Source: Marinactinospora thermotolerans DSM 45154 (GTDB taxonomy: Bacteria > Actinomycetota > Actinomycetes > Streptosporangiales > Streptosporangiaceae). Taken from it: a DNA stretch of 64,000 nt. Below the pieces are notes generated by a model that was not told the DNA's origin, ran no database searches, and worked only from the letters and a program-made list of their open reading frames with translations. This document shows, piece by piece, positions 43,463-51,150 of the stretch (positions are counted from its first letter, which is position 1; each line of letters begins with the position of its first letter). A program made the position numbers and the translations under genes. The DNA is taken from positions 37,362-101,361 of the forward strand of contig NZ_FUWS01000007.1 in the NCBI RefSeq assembly GCF_900167435.1, written 5' to 3'.

Positions 43463-44416
43463 TCAGCAGGGTGCGGCGGAGACCTCGGAGGCGGGGAAGG
43501 GACGGGTGTCGCTGCGGGCCACCGGGTCCAGGGGGATGCCCCGCTCCCACCAGGAGACGACGTTACGCGCCAGGCGCACGGCCCGGTCGCGGGCCTGCTC
43601 CGCCTGTGGACAGAGCTGGACGGCGGGGTGGTTGCGCAGCGGCGAGGGCGCTCCGAGACGGGACGGGAGCGCCAGGGCCGGGCTTCCCGCGACCCCGGCG
43701 AGCCGGCCCGTGTGCAGGGCGGTGAGCAGCGCGCCGCGGTCCACCACAGCGGGGTCGGACAGGTTCACCAGGATCGCGCCCGGACGGACGCGGCCGAGGG
43801 CGTCCGCGTCGACGAGTCCTTCGGTGCGCGCGGAGAGGGGGACGTGCACCGAGATGATGTCGCTGGCCTCCATCAGGTCGGGCAGGTCCATGCGCGCCAC
43901 CCCCGATGGCCACGCCCCGGTCTGGGGGCCGGTCCCGACGACGCGGCCGAACAAGGGGCGGGCGAGTTCGGCGGCGCGGAACCCCGTCTCCCCCATCCCC
44001 ACCAGTCCGAGGGTCAACCGCGCGGGCCGGCACGGGGTCCCCTCCTCACAGGCGAGGCGGCGCGCCTGGGAGATGGCGAGGGCGATGGCCTGGTGGGCGC
44101 TGGAGTGCGGGTCGGCGGCTCCGGGAAGACAGGCCACCCACAGCCCGCGCCGTTCGGCCGTCTCGACGTCCACGGCGGAGGCGTCGGAGCGCGCGGTGAC
44201 GATGAGGCGCAGGTCCGGCAGCCGGTCCAGGAGACCGGCGTCCACCCGGACCTCGCCCGTGATGAGCGCGACGGCGCCGCGGGCGCCGGCCACGATGTCG
44301 TCGGGGTCGCAGGTGCCGAGGAAACGCACCTGGAAGCCGGCACGGGTCAGGAAGTCCATGACGGGGGACGGGTCGAGCCCTCCGGTATCCGTGATGGCCA
44401 CGCGAGGATCGGCCAC
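43463..44416 (-). CDS. D-2-hydroxyacid dehydrogenase family protein
   Basis: A 317-residue NAD-dependent D-isomer-specific 2-hydroxyacid dehydrogenase. The cofactor loop is LGLVGMGETGFRAAELARPL near residue 137 (GxGxxG type). ISVHVPLSARTEGLVD near 190 and VNLSDPAVVDRGALL near 215 match phosphoglycerate-dehydrogenase-like members. The C-terminal His/Glu catalytic residues are less clear because PQAEQ replaces the usual HxA block near the end, so activity or substrate may differ. GTG 44416 follows CGGAGGTGAGAC. It is divergent from an AsnC gene with 303 bases between, the likely regulator. Confidence 0.78.
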   Translation of the reverse strand: MADPRVAITDTGGLDPSPVMDFLTRAGFQVRFLGTCDPDDIVAGARGAVALITGEVRVDAGLLDRLPDLRLIVTARSDASAVDVETAERRGLWVACLPGAADPHSSAHQAIALAISQARRLACEEGTPCRPARLTLGLVGMGETGFRAAELARPLFGRVVGTGPQTGAWPSGVARMDLPDLMEASDIISVHVPLSARTEGLVDADALGRVRPGAILVNLSDPAVVDRGALLTALHTGRLAGVAGSPALALPSRLGAPSPLRNHPAVQLCPQAEQARDRAVRLARNVVSWWERGIPLDPVARSDTRPFPASEVSAAPC

Positions 44417-44429
44417 GTCTCACCTCCGT

Positions 44430-44469
44430 TCAGGCAAATTCCTGCCACCAATTCTGAAAAGTACCTTTT
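44430..44469. promoter_or_regulatory. Dyads in the divergent dehydrogenase/AsnC promoter region
   Basis: AAAAG-TAC-CTTTT at 44457-44469 is a perfect dyad, and CAGG-CAAATT-CCTG at about 44431-44444 is another. Both are A/T-rich compared with the surroundings. Lrp/AsnC regulators bind such short dyads, and the AsnC-type gene is next door. The rest of the 303-base region (44470-44719) has only CACAAT as a weak -10 near 44687. Confidence 0.5.
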
Positions 44470-44719
44470 GACACTTCGTGAGAACAGAGGGCCTGAAGCC
44501 CGACATCTCACCCCATCCGACCGAACCCCCGGCGACCAGGGGGTTCGCTCCCCGAAAAACCGGCGCGAGAGATCCCCGTCACATCACGCAACGCGACGTC
44601 CCATACCGCGAACGCACCCGTTCCCGCTCCCCACCCGAACGGGTGGCCGGTCCCGGTCGCGGCTTCCACGGAATCGCGCCGCTCGGCACAATTGGGCGCA
44701 CATCCCCCAGACGAGGTAG

Positions 44720-45661
44720 GTGAGCCGAGTGCGCGCAGTGGAGCTGGACGCCACGGACGCGGCGATCGTCCGCGAGTTGCAGACCGACGGGCGCCTGGCG
44801 TTCGAGACGCTCGCCGGACGTGTCGGGCTCTCACGCGCGGCGACACGGCTGCGGGTACAGCGCCTCCTCGGGTCCGGCGCCCTACAGGTCATCGGCATCG
44901 TGCATCCGGCGGTGCGCTCGATCCGCGCGGTGGCGCACCTGTTCATCGATGTCTTCTCCGACGCCGCCCCCGTCGCCGGCGCCGTGGCCGCCCTCCCCCA
45001 CATCGCCCCGGTGAGCCTGACCGCCGGCCGCTTCCCGTTGGTCGCCGAAGTACGCGGCCGCGGCCTGCCCGACCTGACCGAGGCGGTCGAGCGGGTGCGC
45101 GCCCTCCCCGGCGTCCGCGACGTCGACACCGCCGTGTGCACCCACGTGCTCAAGGACCCCCACCTGCCTGCGCAGGACCCGCGGGCGGTCGACGTCGACC
45201 CGCTGGACGAACGGCTGATGAGGTTGCTGGAGAAGGACGGGCGCACCTCCTTCGCCGACCTGGCCGGCGCGGTCGGCCTGTCCGCCGGAGCGGTGCGCAG
45301 TCGGGTGCTCCGGCTGATCAACGCCTCCGCGATACGGGTCACCGCCGTCGTCGATCCGGCGGCGCTCGGGTTCGGGCGGATCGGCGGGTTCGCGCTGCGC
45401 CTGGAGGAGGAATCGGGCGACGCCCTCAACGAGGTCACCTCCTGGGAGCGTATCCACCACCTGACCCGCTGCCTGGGACGGGTGGACGCGATCGGCACGG
45501 TCGCCGCGGAGTCCACCTCCGACCTCTACTCGGTGTATGAACGGCTGCGCGCCCTGCCCGGCATACGTGTGGTCGAGACGTGGGTCCACGTCGAGACGGT
45601 GAAGGAGCGCTACGCTCCCGCGCCCCCCGAGGCCGGGCGGTTGGCGGTCGCCGGCCGCTGA
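44720..45661 (+). CDS. Lrp/AsnC-family regulator with two tandem units
   Basis: A 313-residue regulator, about twice the size of ordinary Lrp/AsnC proteins, because it contains two tandem HTH-plus-effector units. The first HTH is IVRELQTDGRLAFETLAGRVGLSRAATRLRVQRL near residue 14, and the second is LMRLLEKDGRTSFADLAGAVGLSAGAVRSRVLRL near residue 167. Each is followed by a RAM-like half. GTG 44720 is the annotated start; GTG 44729 with GAGG upstream is a good alternative. Its likely targets are itself and the divergent hydroxyacid dehydrogenase. Ligand probably an amino acid or keto acid. Confidence 0.9.
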   Translation: MSRVRAVELDATDAAIVRELQTDGRLAFETLAGRVGLSRAATRLRVQRLLGSGALQVIGIVHPAVRSIRAVAHLFIDVFSDAAPVAGAVAALPHIAPVSLTAGRFPLVAEVRGRGLPDLTEAVERVRALPGVRDVDTAVCTHVLKDPHLPAQDPRAVDVDPLDERLMRLLEKDGRTSFADLAGAVGLSAGAVRSRVLRLINASAIRVTAVVDPAALGFGRIGGFALRLEEESGDALNEVTSWERIHHLTRCLGRVDAIGTVAAESTSDLYSVYERLRALPGIRVVETWVHVETVKERYAPAPPEAGRLAVAGR

Positions 45662-45779
45662 CCTGACCCGCGCCTCATCGAGGGATCGCGAGAGGGGGAG
45701 GGCGCTCTCCCCTGGGGAAGCCCGCCACCTCCCTTCCGCTATGTCCTTTTCCTGCCCCTCATGGCAACATGGCCCCGAC

Positions 45780-45795
45780 ACTGGTCTAGACCGGA
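45780..45795 (+). promoter_or_regulatory. DasR-type operator (dre-like) upstream of GH20 hexosaminidase
   Basis: ACTGGTCTAGACCGGA matches the Streptomyces dre pattern A(C/T)TGGTCTAGACCA(G/C)T in its central TGGTCTAGACC core, with the last four bases differing. It ends 13 bases before the GTG start, where a bound GntR-family DasR would block transcription. In the known system, DasR is released by glucosamine-6-phosphate. Confidence 0.75.
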
Positions 45796-45808
45796 TGAAG
45801 GAGCCCTC

Positions 45809-47380
45809 GTGCCAGAACACTCACTCGTGCCCCGGCCCGCCCAGATCGCCCCGGGCGAGGGGAGCGGGCTGGTCCTCGACGCCGCGACCGGGATCTCGTG
45901 CGACGAGGCCGCCCAGGGCACCGCGCTGTGGCTGCGCACGGAGCTGGGAGCGGCGACCGGGCTGGCCTTTCCCCCCGCCACGGGTGCCGGCCGCCACATC
46001 CGGCTCTCGGTGGACGACTCCGCCGGGCTGTCCCCCGAGGGCTACCGGCTCACGATCGACTCCGAGGGCGCGAAGATCGTCGGACACGACCCGGCCGGCG
46101 TGTTCTACGGCGCCCAGACACTGCGCCAGCTGCTGCCCCCGGCCGCCTACCGGCGCGCCCCGCTCCCCGGGGAGTGGCGGTTGCCCGCGACCGAGATCAC
46201 CGACCGACCGCGGTTCGGCTGGCGCGGCTGCATGATCGACGTCGCCCGCCACTTCCTGCCGAAGCACGACCTGCTGCGGCTCATCGACCTGCTGGCCCTG
46301 CACAAGCTCAACGTGTTGCACCTGCACCTCAGCGACGACCAGGGATGGCGCGTCGAGATCAAGCGCTACCCCCGGCTGACCGAGGTGGCGTCCTGGCGGC
46401 ACGAGAGCCAGGTCGGCGCGGGCGACCCGCCGACCTTCGACGGCCGGCCGCACGGCGGTTTCTACACCCAGGACGACATCCGCGAGATCGTCGCCTACGC
46501 GGGCGCCCGCCACATCCGGGTCGTTCCGGAGATCGACATCCCCGGCCACTCCCAGGCCGCGATCGCCGCCTATCCCGAGCTCGGCGAGAGCGGCGACCTC
46601 CAGGTCGGACGCAGGTGGGGGGTCATCGAGGAGGTGCTCAACGTCTCCGACGCGACGCTGGAGTTCTACCGGAACGTCTTCGACGAGATCATGGAGCTGT
46701 TCCCCGACGAGTACGTGTGCGTCGGCGGCGACGAATGCCCCAAGGGACAGTGGCGCAACAGCCCCATCGCCCAGGAGCGCATCAAGTCCGAGGGACTCGC
46801 CGACGAGGACGAACTCCAGAGCTGGTTCATCCGGGCCTTCGACCGCTACTTCACCGAGCGCGGCCGGCGCCTGCTGGGCTGGGACGAGATCCTGGAGGGG
46901 GGCTTGGCCCCCGGGGCGACCGTGGCGTCCTGGCGCGGCCGTGAGGGGGGCATCGCCGCGGCGCGGGCCGGGCACGACGTGGTGATGTGCCCGACCCAGA
47001 CGTCCTACCTGGACTACCGCCAGTCCGACTCCCCGGACGAGCCCATCCCCGTGGGCACCGTCTTGACCCTCGCCGATGTCTACGCCTCCGAGCCGGTCCC
47101 CACGGAGCTGACCGAGGAGGAGGCGCGGCACGTGCTCGGCGCGCAGGTCAACGTGTGGACCGAGCACATGGACTCACCGCGCCGGGTCGACTACATGGTC
47201 TTCCCCCGCCTGTCGGCGTTCGCCGAGACCGTGTGGTCCTCCGGTGAACGCGACTACGCCGAGTTCCTGCCTCGTCTCACCGACCACCTGCGACGTCTGG
47301 ACGCGATCGGCGTCGAGTACCGCCCGCTGGATGGTCCGCGTCCCTGGCAGCGCCGGCCCGGGGTGCCCGGACGCGACTAG
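45809..47380 (+). CDS. Beta-N-acetylhexosaminidase (GH20)
   Basis: A 523-residue glycoside hydrolase that removes terminal beta-GlcNAc (or GalNAc) by substrate-assisted catalysis. The catalytic Asp308-Glu309 lies in VGGDECPKGQW. The barrel opens at RGCMIDVARHFLPK near residue 140, with HLHLSDDQGWRVEIKRYPRL near 165, and the N-terminal GH20b domain (LVPRPAQI...) precedes it. No signal peptide is visible, so it acts in the cytoplasm on imported chitobiose. GTG 45809 has GAAGGAG 5 bases upstream. A DasR-like site lies just before it, tying it to GlcNAc metabolism. Confidence 0.94.
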   Translation: MPEHSLVPRPAQIAPGEGSGLVLDAATGISCDEAAQGTALWLRTELGAATGLAFPPATGAGRHIRLSVDDSAGLSPEGYRLTIDSEGAKIVGHDPAGVFYGAQTLRQLLPPAAYRRAPLPGEWRLPATEITDRPRFGWRGCMIDVARHFLPKHDLLRLIDLLALHKLNVLHLHLSDDQGWRVEIKRYPRLTEVASWRHESQVGAGDPPTFDGRPHGGFYTQDDIREIVAYAGARHIRVVPEIDIPGHSQAAIAAYPELGESGDLQVGRRWGVIEEVLNVSDATLEFYRNVFDEIMELFPDEYVCVGGDECPKGQWRNSPIAQERIKSEGLADEDELQSWFIRAFDRYFTERGRRLLGWDEILEGGLAPGATVASWRGREGGIAAARAGHDVVMCPTQTSYLDYRQSDSPDEPIPVGTVLTLADVYASEPVPTELTEEEARHVLGAQVNVWTEHMDSPRRVDYMVFPRLSAFAETVWSSGERDYAEFLPRLTDHLRRLDAIGVEYRPLDGPRPWQRRPGVPGRD

Positions 47381-47385
47381 ACGCG

Positions 47386-47417
47386 CGGCCGGGCCCGCCC
47401 GTGGGCGGGCCCGGCCG
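47386..47417. terminator. Bidirectional hairpin between convergent hexosaminidase and GDPD genes
   Basis: Near-perfect 15-base arms (CGGCCGGGCCCGCCC and its complement) with a 2-base spacer, so about 14 bp around a 4-base loop, 6 bases after one stop and 8 bases before the other. Confidence 0.8.
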
Positions 47418-47425
47418 GCTCCAGG

Positions 47426-48337
47426 TCAGCCCCGGGCGCCGGTCTCCTCCTCGATGACCTTGAGCAGGACGTCGGGGTAGTCGGTGATGACGCCGTCCAC
47501 CCCCTTGGCGATGGCGGCGCGCATGTCATCGGGCCGGTTGACGGTGTAGACGAAGACCTCCAGGCCCGCATCGTGGACCGCGGCGACGTAGTCGGCGTCA
47601 ACGGCGGTGTGGCTCGGGTTGATCTGGTCGGCCCAGCCGGCGTACTCGGCGATGCGCTCCTCGGGCACCACCCCGAGCAGCCCGTGCGGGACGCGCGGGA
47701 GCAGGTCGTGGGAGGCGCGCATCGACTCCCAGTCGAAGCTCTGGATCACCAGACGCGGCTGGGCGTCCCGCCCATGCCCCGAGGCGGCCAGCCACCAGCG
47801 GTTCTGCTTGAGCGTCTTGGCGATGTCGGCCTCGATCCCCTCGTACAGGGACGGTGACTTGACCTCCAGCAGCAGGTTGAGCCGGTGGGCGCGCAGCAGG
47901 TCCAGGGCCTCCTGGAAGGTGGGGACCCGCTCCCCCGCGTAGGCGGCGCCGAACCAGGACCCGGCGTCGAGCGTGCGGATCTCCGCCAGCGTGAAGTCGC
48001 GCACGGCGTAGGAGGAGCGGCCCGGGAAGACCTCCTCGACGTCGGTCGTGCGGGTCAGGGTGGTGTCGTGCATCAGCACGAGCTCACCGTCCGCGGTGCG
48101 CTGGACGTCGATCTCGACGGTGCTCGCCCCCCGCGCCCGGGCCTCCTCGATCGCGGCGAGGGTGTTCTCCGGCGCGTAGGCCGAGGCGCCGCGGTGGGCC
48201 ACGCCCACCACCGCGGAACGGTCGCCGCCCCGCCATGGGCCGGCCGGCCCGTCAGTGGGGGCGGCCACCGCCGTTCCGGCGGTTCCCATGACGAGACAGG
48301 TGGCCGTGGCCACGACCACTCCGAGCCGACTGAACAT
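47426..48337 (-). CDS. Secreted glycerophosphodiester phosphodiesterase
   Basis: A 303-residue enzyme that hydrolyses glycerophosphodiesters (deacylated phospholipids or teichoic acid units) to glycerol-3-phosphate and an alcohol. The Sec signal peptide is the hydrophobic GVVVATATCLVMGTAGTAVA followed by APTD; cleavage after AVA or AAP is likely. The GDPD motif AHRGASAYAPENTLAA near residue 50 holds the catalytic His and Glu, with VEIDVQRTADGELVLMHD next (metal and second His). VPTFQEALDLL and EVKSP are also present. ATG 48337 follows AGGGAGTGCC. It is convergent with the hexosaminidase gene. Confidence 0.92.
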   Translation of the reverse strand: MFSRLGVVVATATCLVMGTAGTAVAAPTDGPAGPWRGGDRSAVVGVAHRGASAYAPENTLAAIEEARARGASTVEIDVQRTADGELVLMHDTTLTRTTDVEEVFPGRSSYAVRDFTLAEIRTLDAGSWFGAAYAGERVPTFQEALDLLRAHRLNLLLEVKSPSLYEGIEADIAKTLKQNRWWLAASGHGRDAQPRLVIQSFDWESMRASHDLLPRVPHGLLGVVPEERIAEYAGWADQINPSHTAVDADYVAAVHDAGLEVFVYTVNRPDDMRAAIAKGVDGVITDYPDVLLKVIEEETGARG

Positions 48338-48506
48338 GGCACTCCCTACTCCGCGTGGACGCACTGACCGTTCCAGGGTGATCTCAGCCGGTTACCGGGG
48401 AATGTCGAGCGGGCGATCCACCGGTGCCGCACCGGAAAACCCGCGCCCCGCCCCGCTCGCGTCCGATCCGACCGCGCGACACGAACTACGCCTTGTGAGT
48501 ATTTGA

Positions 48507-48562
48507 TCACATGCTGTGAGATTTTTGGGACAGGTGGCACGTAGCGACGCACAAGGTGCCAC
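48507..48562 (+). promoter_or_regulatory. Two dyads in the promoter region of the secreted-protein gene
   Basis: TCACA-TGC-TGTGA at 48507-48519 is a perfect 13-base dyad. A GTGGCAC/GTGCCAC inverted repeat spans 48534-48562. Both lie in the A/T-rich stretch 34-89 bases before the gene at 48596. The regulator is unknown; the first resembles a half-spaced CRP-type TGTGA site, but the spacing is too short for CRP. Confidence 0.45.
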
Positions 48563-48595
48563 GTCCGAAATCCCGTAGTCACAGGAGAACCGAAC

Positions 48596-49675
48596 ATGCG
48601 CAAGCCACATACGAAGTGGACCACACTGGCGGGCGCCGCCACCGTGTCCCTGGCCGGGTTCCTCGCCTGCGCCGCACCCGCGGCGGCGGTGGCCACCGTG
48701 GCGGAGCAGCCGTCTCCCCCGTGGTCCGCGATCCGGCCGGGCTCCGCCATCGCCTACCGGATCGACGGATTCGACATCGGCTACCTTCCCTCCGCCCTCC
48801 AGGAGGACAACTACGCCATCAGCGCCCAGGCGCGTACCGAGCAGGAGGGAGGCCGTACCGCCTACGTCTCCTGGCTCCTCGGCGGCCAGACCCACGCCCG
48901 GGTGGCGATCATGCGCTCGGAGACCCTGCAGGACCTCGACGGGTTGCGCGAGGAGCACTTCGCCGACCTCGACCAGGACTCGCTGCGCAAGGTCACCGAG
49001 GGGGGACGCACCTCCTACCTGTCGGAGGGCACCGGCCACATGTTCTGGGTGGACGAGCCCGGGGTCGCCGTCTCGGTGTTCCTCGAACCGCAGATGTGGG
49101 ACTCCGCGGAACTGGCCAGGGTCGGCTCCAGCATCCGCCAGAGCCGTTTCGCCGGCGTCCAGATCCCCAACAACCCGATCCTGTCGGGAGCGCTGCCCTC
49201 CTCCGAGGGCACCGCCCAGGACGAGCCTCTCGCCCGACCCGCGACCAACAAGCCCGAACAGGGCCCCGCCTCGAACCCGGGGATACCCGTCCCGCCCGCG
49301 GCGCCGCCGGCCGGCGCCCCGGTGCCGTCAGAGCAGGAGGCGCCCCCGTCCCGGCCCCGCCCGAACGCGGTGACCGACCAGCAGATCCGGCAGTGCCTGG
49401 CCGACAAGCTCTCGGCCCCCGCCTCCTCCGGCGAGGCGCAGGGCGAACCCGCCTGGGACGAGGCGCTGTGGCTCCAGGCCGAGGCCCCCGCTCGCGACGC
49501 CGCGATCACCAGCTGCTCCGACCAGCTGCGGGTGGAGCGGTGGCGCGTCGAGGAGGCCGTCGCCCCGCTGGAGCAGGAACCCGCCGAGGAGGACAACGCC
49601 GAGGAGGCGCCGCGGCCCGGTCCCGGCCTGACCATGCCGCCGTTCGACTCCTGGAACCTGCTGTTCTGGCTCTGA
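48596..49675 (+). CDS. Secreted protein of unknown function
   Basis: A 359-residue exported protein. The signal peptide MRKPHTKWTTLAGAATVSLA... ends near ACAAPAAAV (about residues 30-33). The mature region to about residue 185 looks like a compact alpha/beta domain (FDIGYLPSAL, HARVAIMRSETLQDLDGLREEHFADL, GHMFWVDEPGVAVSVFLEPQMWDS). It is followed by a Pro/Ala-rich linker (about 200-265) and a C-terminal acidic tail with two Cys. I recognise no enzyme motif. The ATG is preceded by AGGAGAACCGAAC, a good ribosome site. Context does not tell its job. Confidence 0.78.
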   Translation: MRKPHTKWTTLAGAATVSLAGFLACAAPAAAVATVAEQPSPPWSAIRPGSAIAYRIDGFDIGYLPSALQEDNYAISAQARTEQEGGRTAYVSWLLGGQTHARVAIMRSETLQDLDGLREEHFADLDQDSLRKVTEGGRTSYLSEGTGHMFWVDEPGVAVSVFLEPQMWDSAELARVGSSIRQSRFAGVQIPNNPILSGALPSSEGTAQDEPLARPATNKPEQGPASNPGIPVPPAAPPAGAPVPSEQEAPPSRPRPNAVTDQQIRQCLADKLSAPASSGEAQGEPAWDEALWLQAEAPARDAAITSCSDQLRVERWRVEEAVAPLEQEPAEEDNAEEAPRPGPGLTMPPFDSWNLLFWL

Positions 49676-49688
49676 TCCATCCGGACCC

Positions 49689-49712
49689 GGGACCCGCCGC
49701 TCGGCGGGTCCC
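49689..49712. terminator. Bidirectional hairpin between convergent secreted-protein and FAH-like genes
   Basis: Perfect 11-base arms (GGGACCCGCCG and its complement) with a 2-base spacer, between the two stop codons. Confidence 0.75.
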
Positions 49713-49734
49713 CGTCTGCCCGTCGCCCGCCCCC

Positions 49735-50850
49735 TCACCCGCGCACGGAGTGGATCACCGCGGTGACCTCCCCCAACCGGATCGTGCCACCGGACATCCC
49801 CCGCGCGGCGGCGGTGATCACGACCCTGTCACCGTCGTCGAGGAGCACCGGGGCCGCCTCCGCACCGCCCGGCTCCACGAGCGTCCCCTCCTCGTCTCGT
49901 TCCTCCCCCGAGACCGCTCCCGAGACGTAGAGGTCGCCGGTGCGCAGCGGCGCGCCGCCGCTCGTCAGGTGCGCGAGCATCTGGTCGGCGGTCCAATACG
50001 TCGAGGCGTAGGGGGGACGCGAGACGACCCGCCCGTTGAGCCGTATCTCCAGCGTGACGTCCAAACCCCAGTCCGCGACCCGTCTCAAATAGGGGAGCGG
50101 TGGCGGGGACTGCTCCCGTCCGGCGCGGCGTGCCGCGCCCAGCGCGTCGAGCGGGACGACCCACGGTGAGATCGAGGTCGCAAACGCCGGGCCGAGGAGG
50201 GGACCGCCCTCCCACCCCTGGAGGTCGCGCGCGCTCCACTCCCCCGCCACGACGACGCCGAAGACGTGTTGGGCGAAGTCGGAGACCGGGACGCTGCGGC
50301 CGGGTGGGGTGGGCGCGCCGATCACGAACCCCAGCGCGGCACCGACGTCGACCTCGCGGGACGGACCGAACGTGGGGATGTCGGCCCCCGGCTCCAGGTA
50401 CTGCCCCGAGGGCCGCGCGATGTCGCCGCCCGACAGCACGACCGTGCCCGCCCTGCCATGGTGCCCCACCGGGAAATGCCGAGGGCCGCCACCGGTCCGC
50501 GGCGTGTCCTGGAAGAAGGTGAGATCGGTGATCTCAAACGGTGGGTGCAGCGTGACGTCCGCCAGGGGGACGAGGTGGGGTTCGGCCCTCGCGCGGCCGG
50601 AGTCGCTGGTCAGCATGCCCCCGATCTTGGCCCTGGTGGCACGCCAGGCCGTGGAGCCACGGGCCATGAAGGGGGCGAGCGAGGACACGCAGAACTCCGG
50701 ATCGCCCAACGTGCCGGCGAGGTCCAGCACGAACTCCCCGATCCGGACGCCCACCCGGGGCGCCCCTCCCCCACGGGAGAACACCCCGTAGGGGAGGTTG
50801 TCGGCCCCGAATCCGGTCGTGTCGGCTCCTGGTACCCAACTGTGTGCCAC
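49735..50850 (-). CDS. Fumarylacetoacetase homologue lacking key active-site residues
   Basis: A 371-residue protein of the fumarylacetoacetase family, which in active members cleaves fumarylacetoacetate in tyrosine breakdown. Family features are kept: FGADNLPYGVFS near residue 13, HFPVGHHGRAGTVVLSGG near residue 125, WSARDLQGWE and SISPWVVPLDALG near residue 230. But the metal ligands are not: in the ELE-type stretch before GFVIG the two glutamates are Gly and Ala (DVGAALGF), the NDW aspartate is Glu (GEWSARD), and the catalytic-His loop is about 12 residues shorter and without the His. No frameshift is seen and the DNA is unambiguous. Activity is unlikely; it may be a divergent lyase or binding protein. 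No homogentisate pathway genes are near. Confidence 0.85.
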   Translation of the reverse strand: MAHSWVPGADTTGFGADNLPYGVFSRGGGAPRVGVRIGEFVLDLAGTLGDPEFCVSSLAPFMARGSTAWRATRAKIGGMLTSDSGRARAEPHLVPLADVTLHPPFEITDLTFFQDTPRTGGGPRHFPVGHHGRAGTVVLSGGDIARPSGQYLEPGADIPTFGPSREVDVGAALGFVIGAPTPPGRSVPVSDFAQHVFGVVVAGEWSARDLQGWEGGPLLGPAFATSISPWVVPLDALGAARRAGREQSPPPLPYLRRVADWGLDVTLEIRLNGRVVSRPPYASTYWTADQMLAHLTSGGAPLRTGDLYVSGAVSGEERDEEGTLVEPGGAEAAPVLLDDGDRVVITAAARGMSGGTIRLGEVTAVIHSVRG

Positions 50851-51150
50851 GGCCCTCCTCAGGTCTCGGTGACGCCACCCCGACCGTGTGCCGGGTCCCC
50901 TCCCTCACTGGTACCCGCGCCCGCCGACGGAACCCCCGCGCGGGCCCGGGACCACGGGCCGAAGGCGGCCGCCGGAGAGCGGCCCCGGCCCTCCGGTTCG
51001 CGGGACCCGCCCGCCCCCGTTCCGGAACCCCACGCATGGACGTTCCTCCTATCAGGCGGACAACGGCATACCGTGTACGAAATCTCCCCGTATCGGTACG
51101 CTGGCCGCGCGTCACCGCCAGGATCCGGTCCCCAGGAGGCTCCCGACCCC
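50851..51150. other. Divergent promoter region of FAH-like and gamma-glutamyltransferase-like genes
   Basis: About 300 bases without a supported gene. The translation of the GGT frame through it has no ribosome site until AGGAGG at 51134-51139. ACGAAATCTCCCCGTATCGGTACG (about 51077-51100) includes a possible TATCGGT -10. Confidence 0.4.

Noticed and set aside
50266..51150. Long upstream extension of the gamma-glutamyltransferase-like gene
   Set aside because: It runs antisense over the fumarylacetoacetase homologue. The conserved N-terminus begins at ATG 51151 after AGGAGG.
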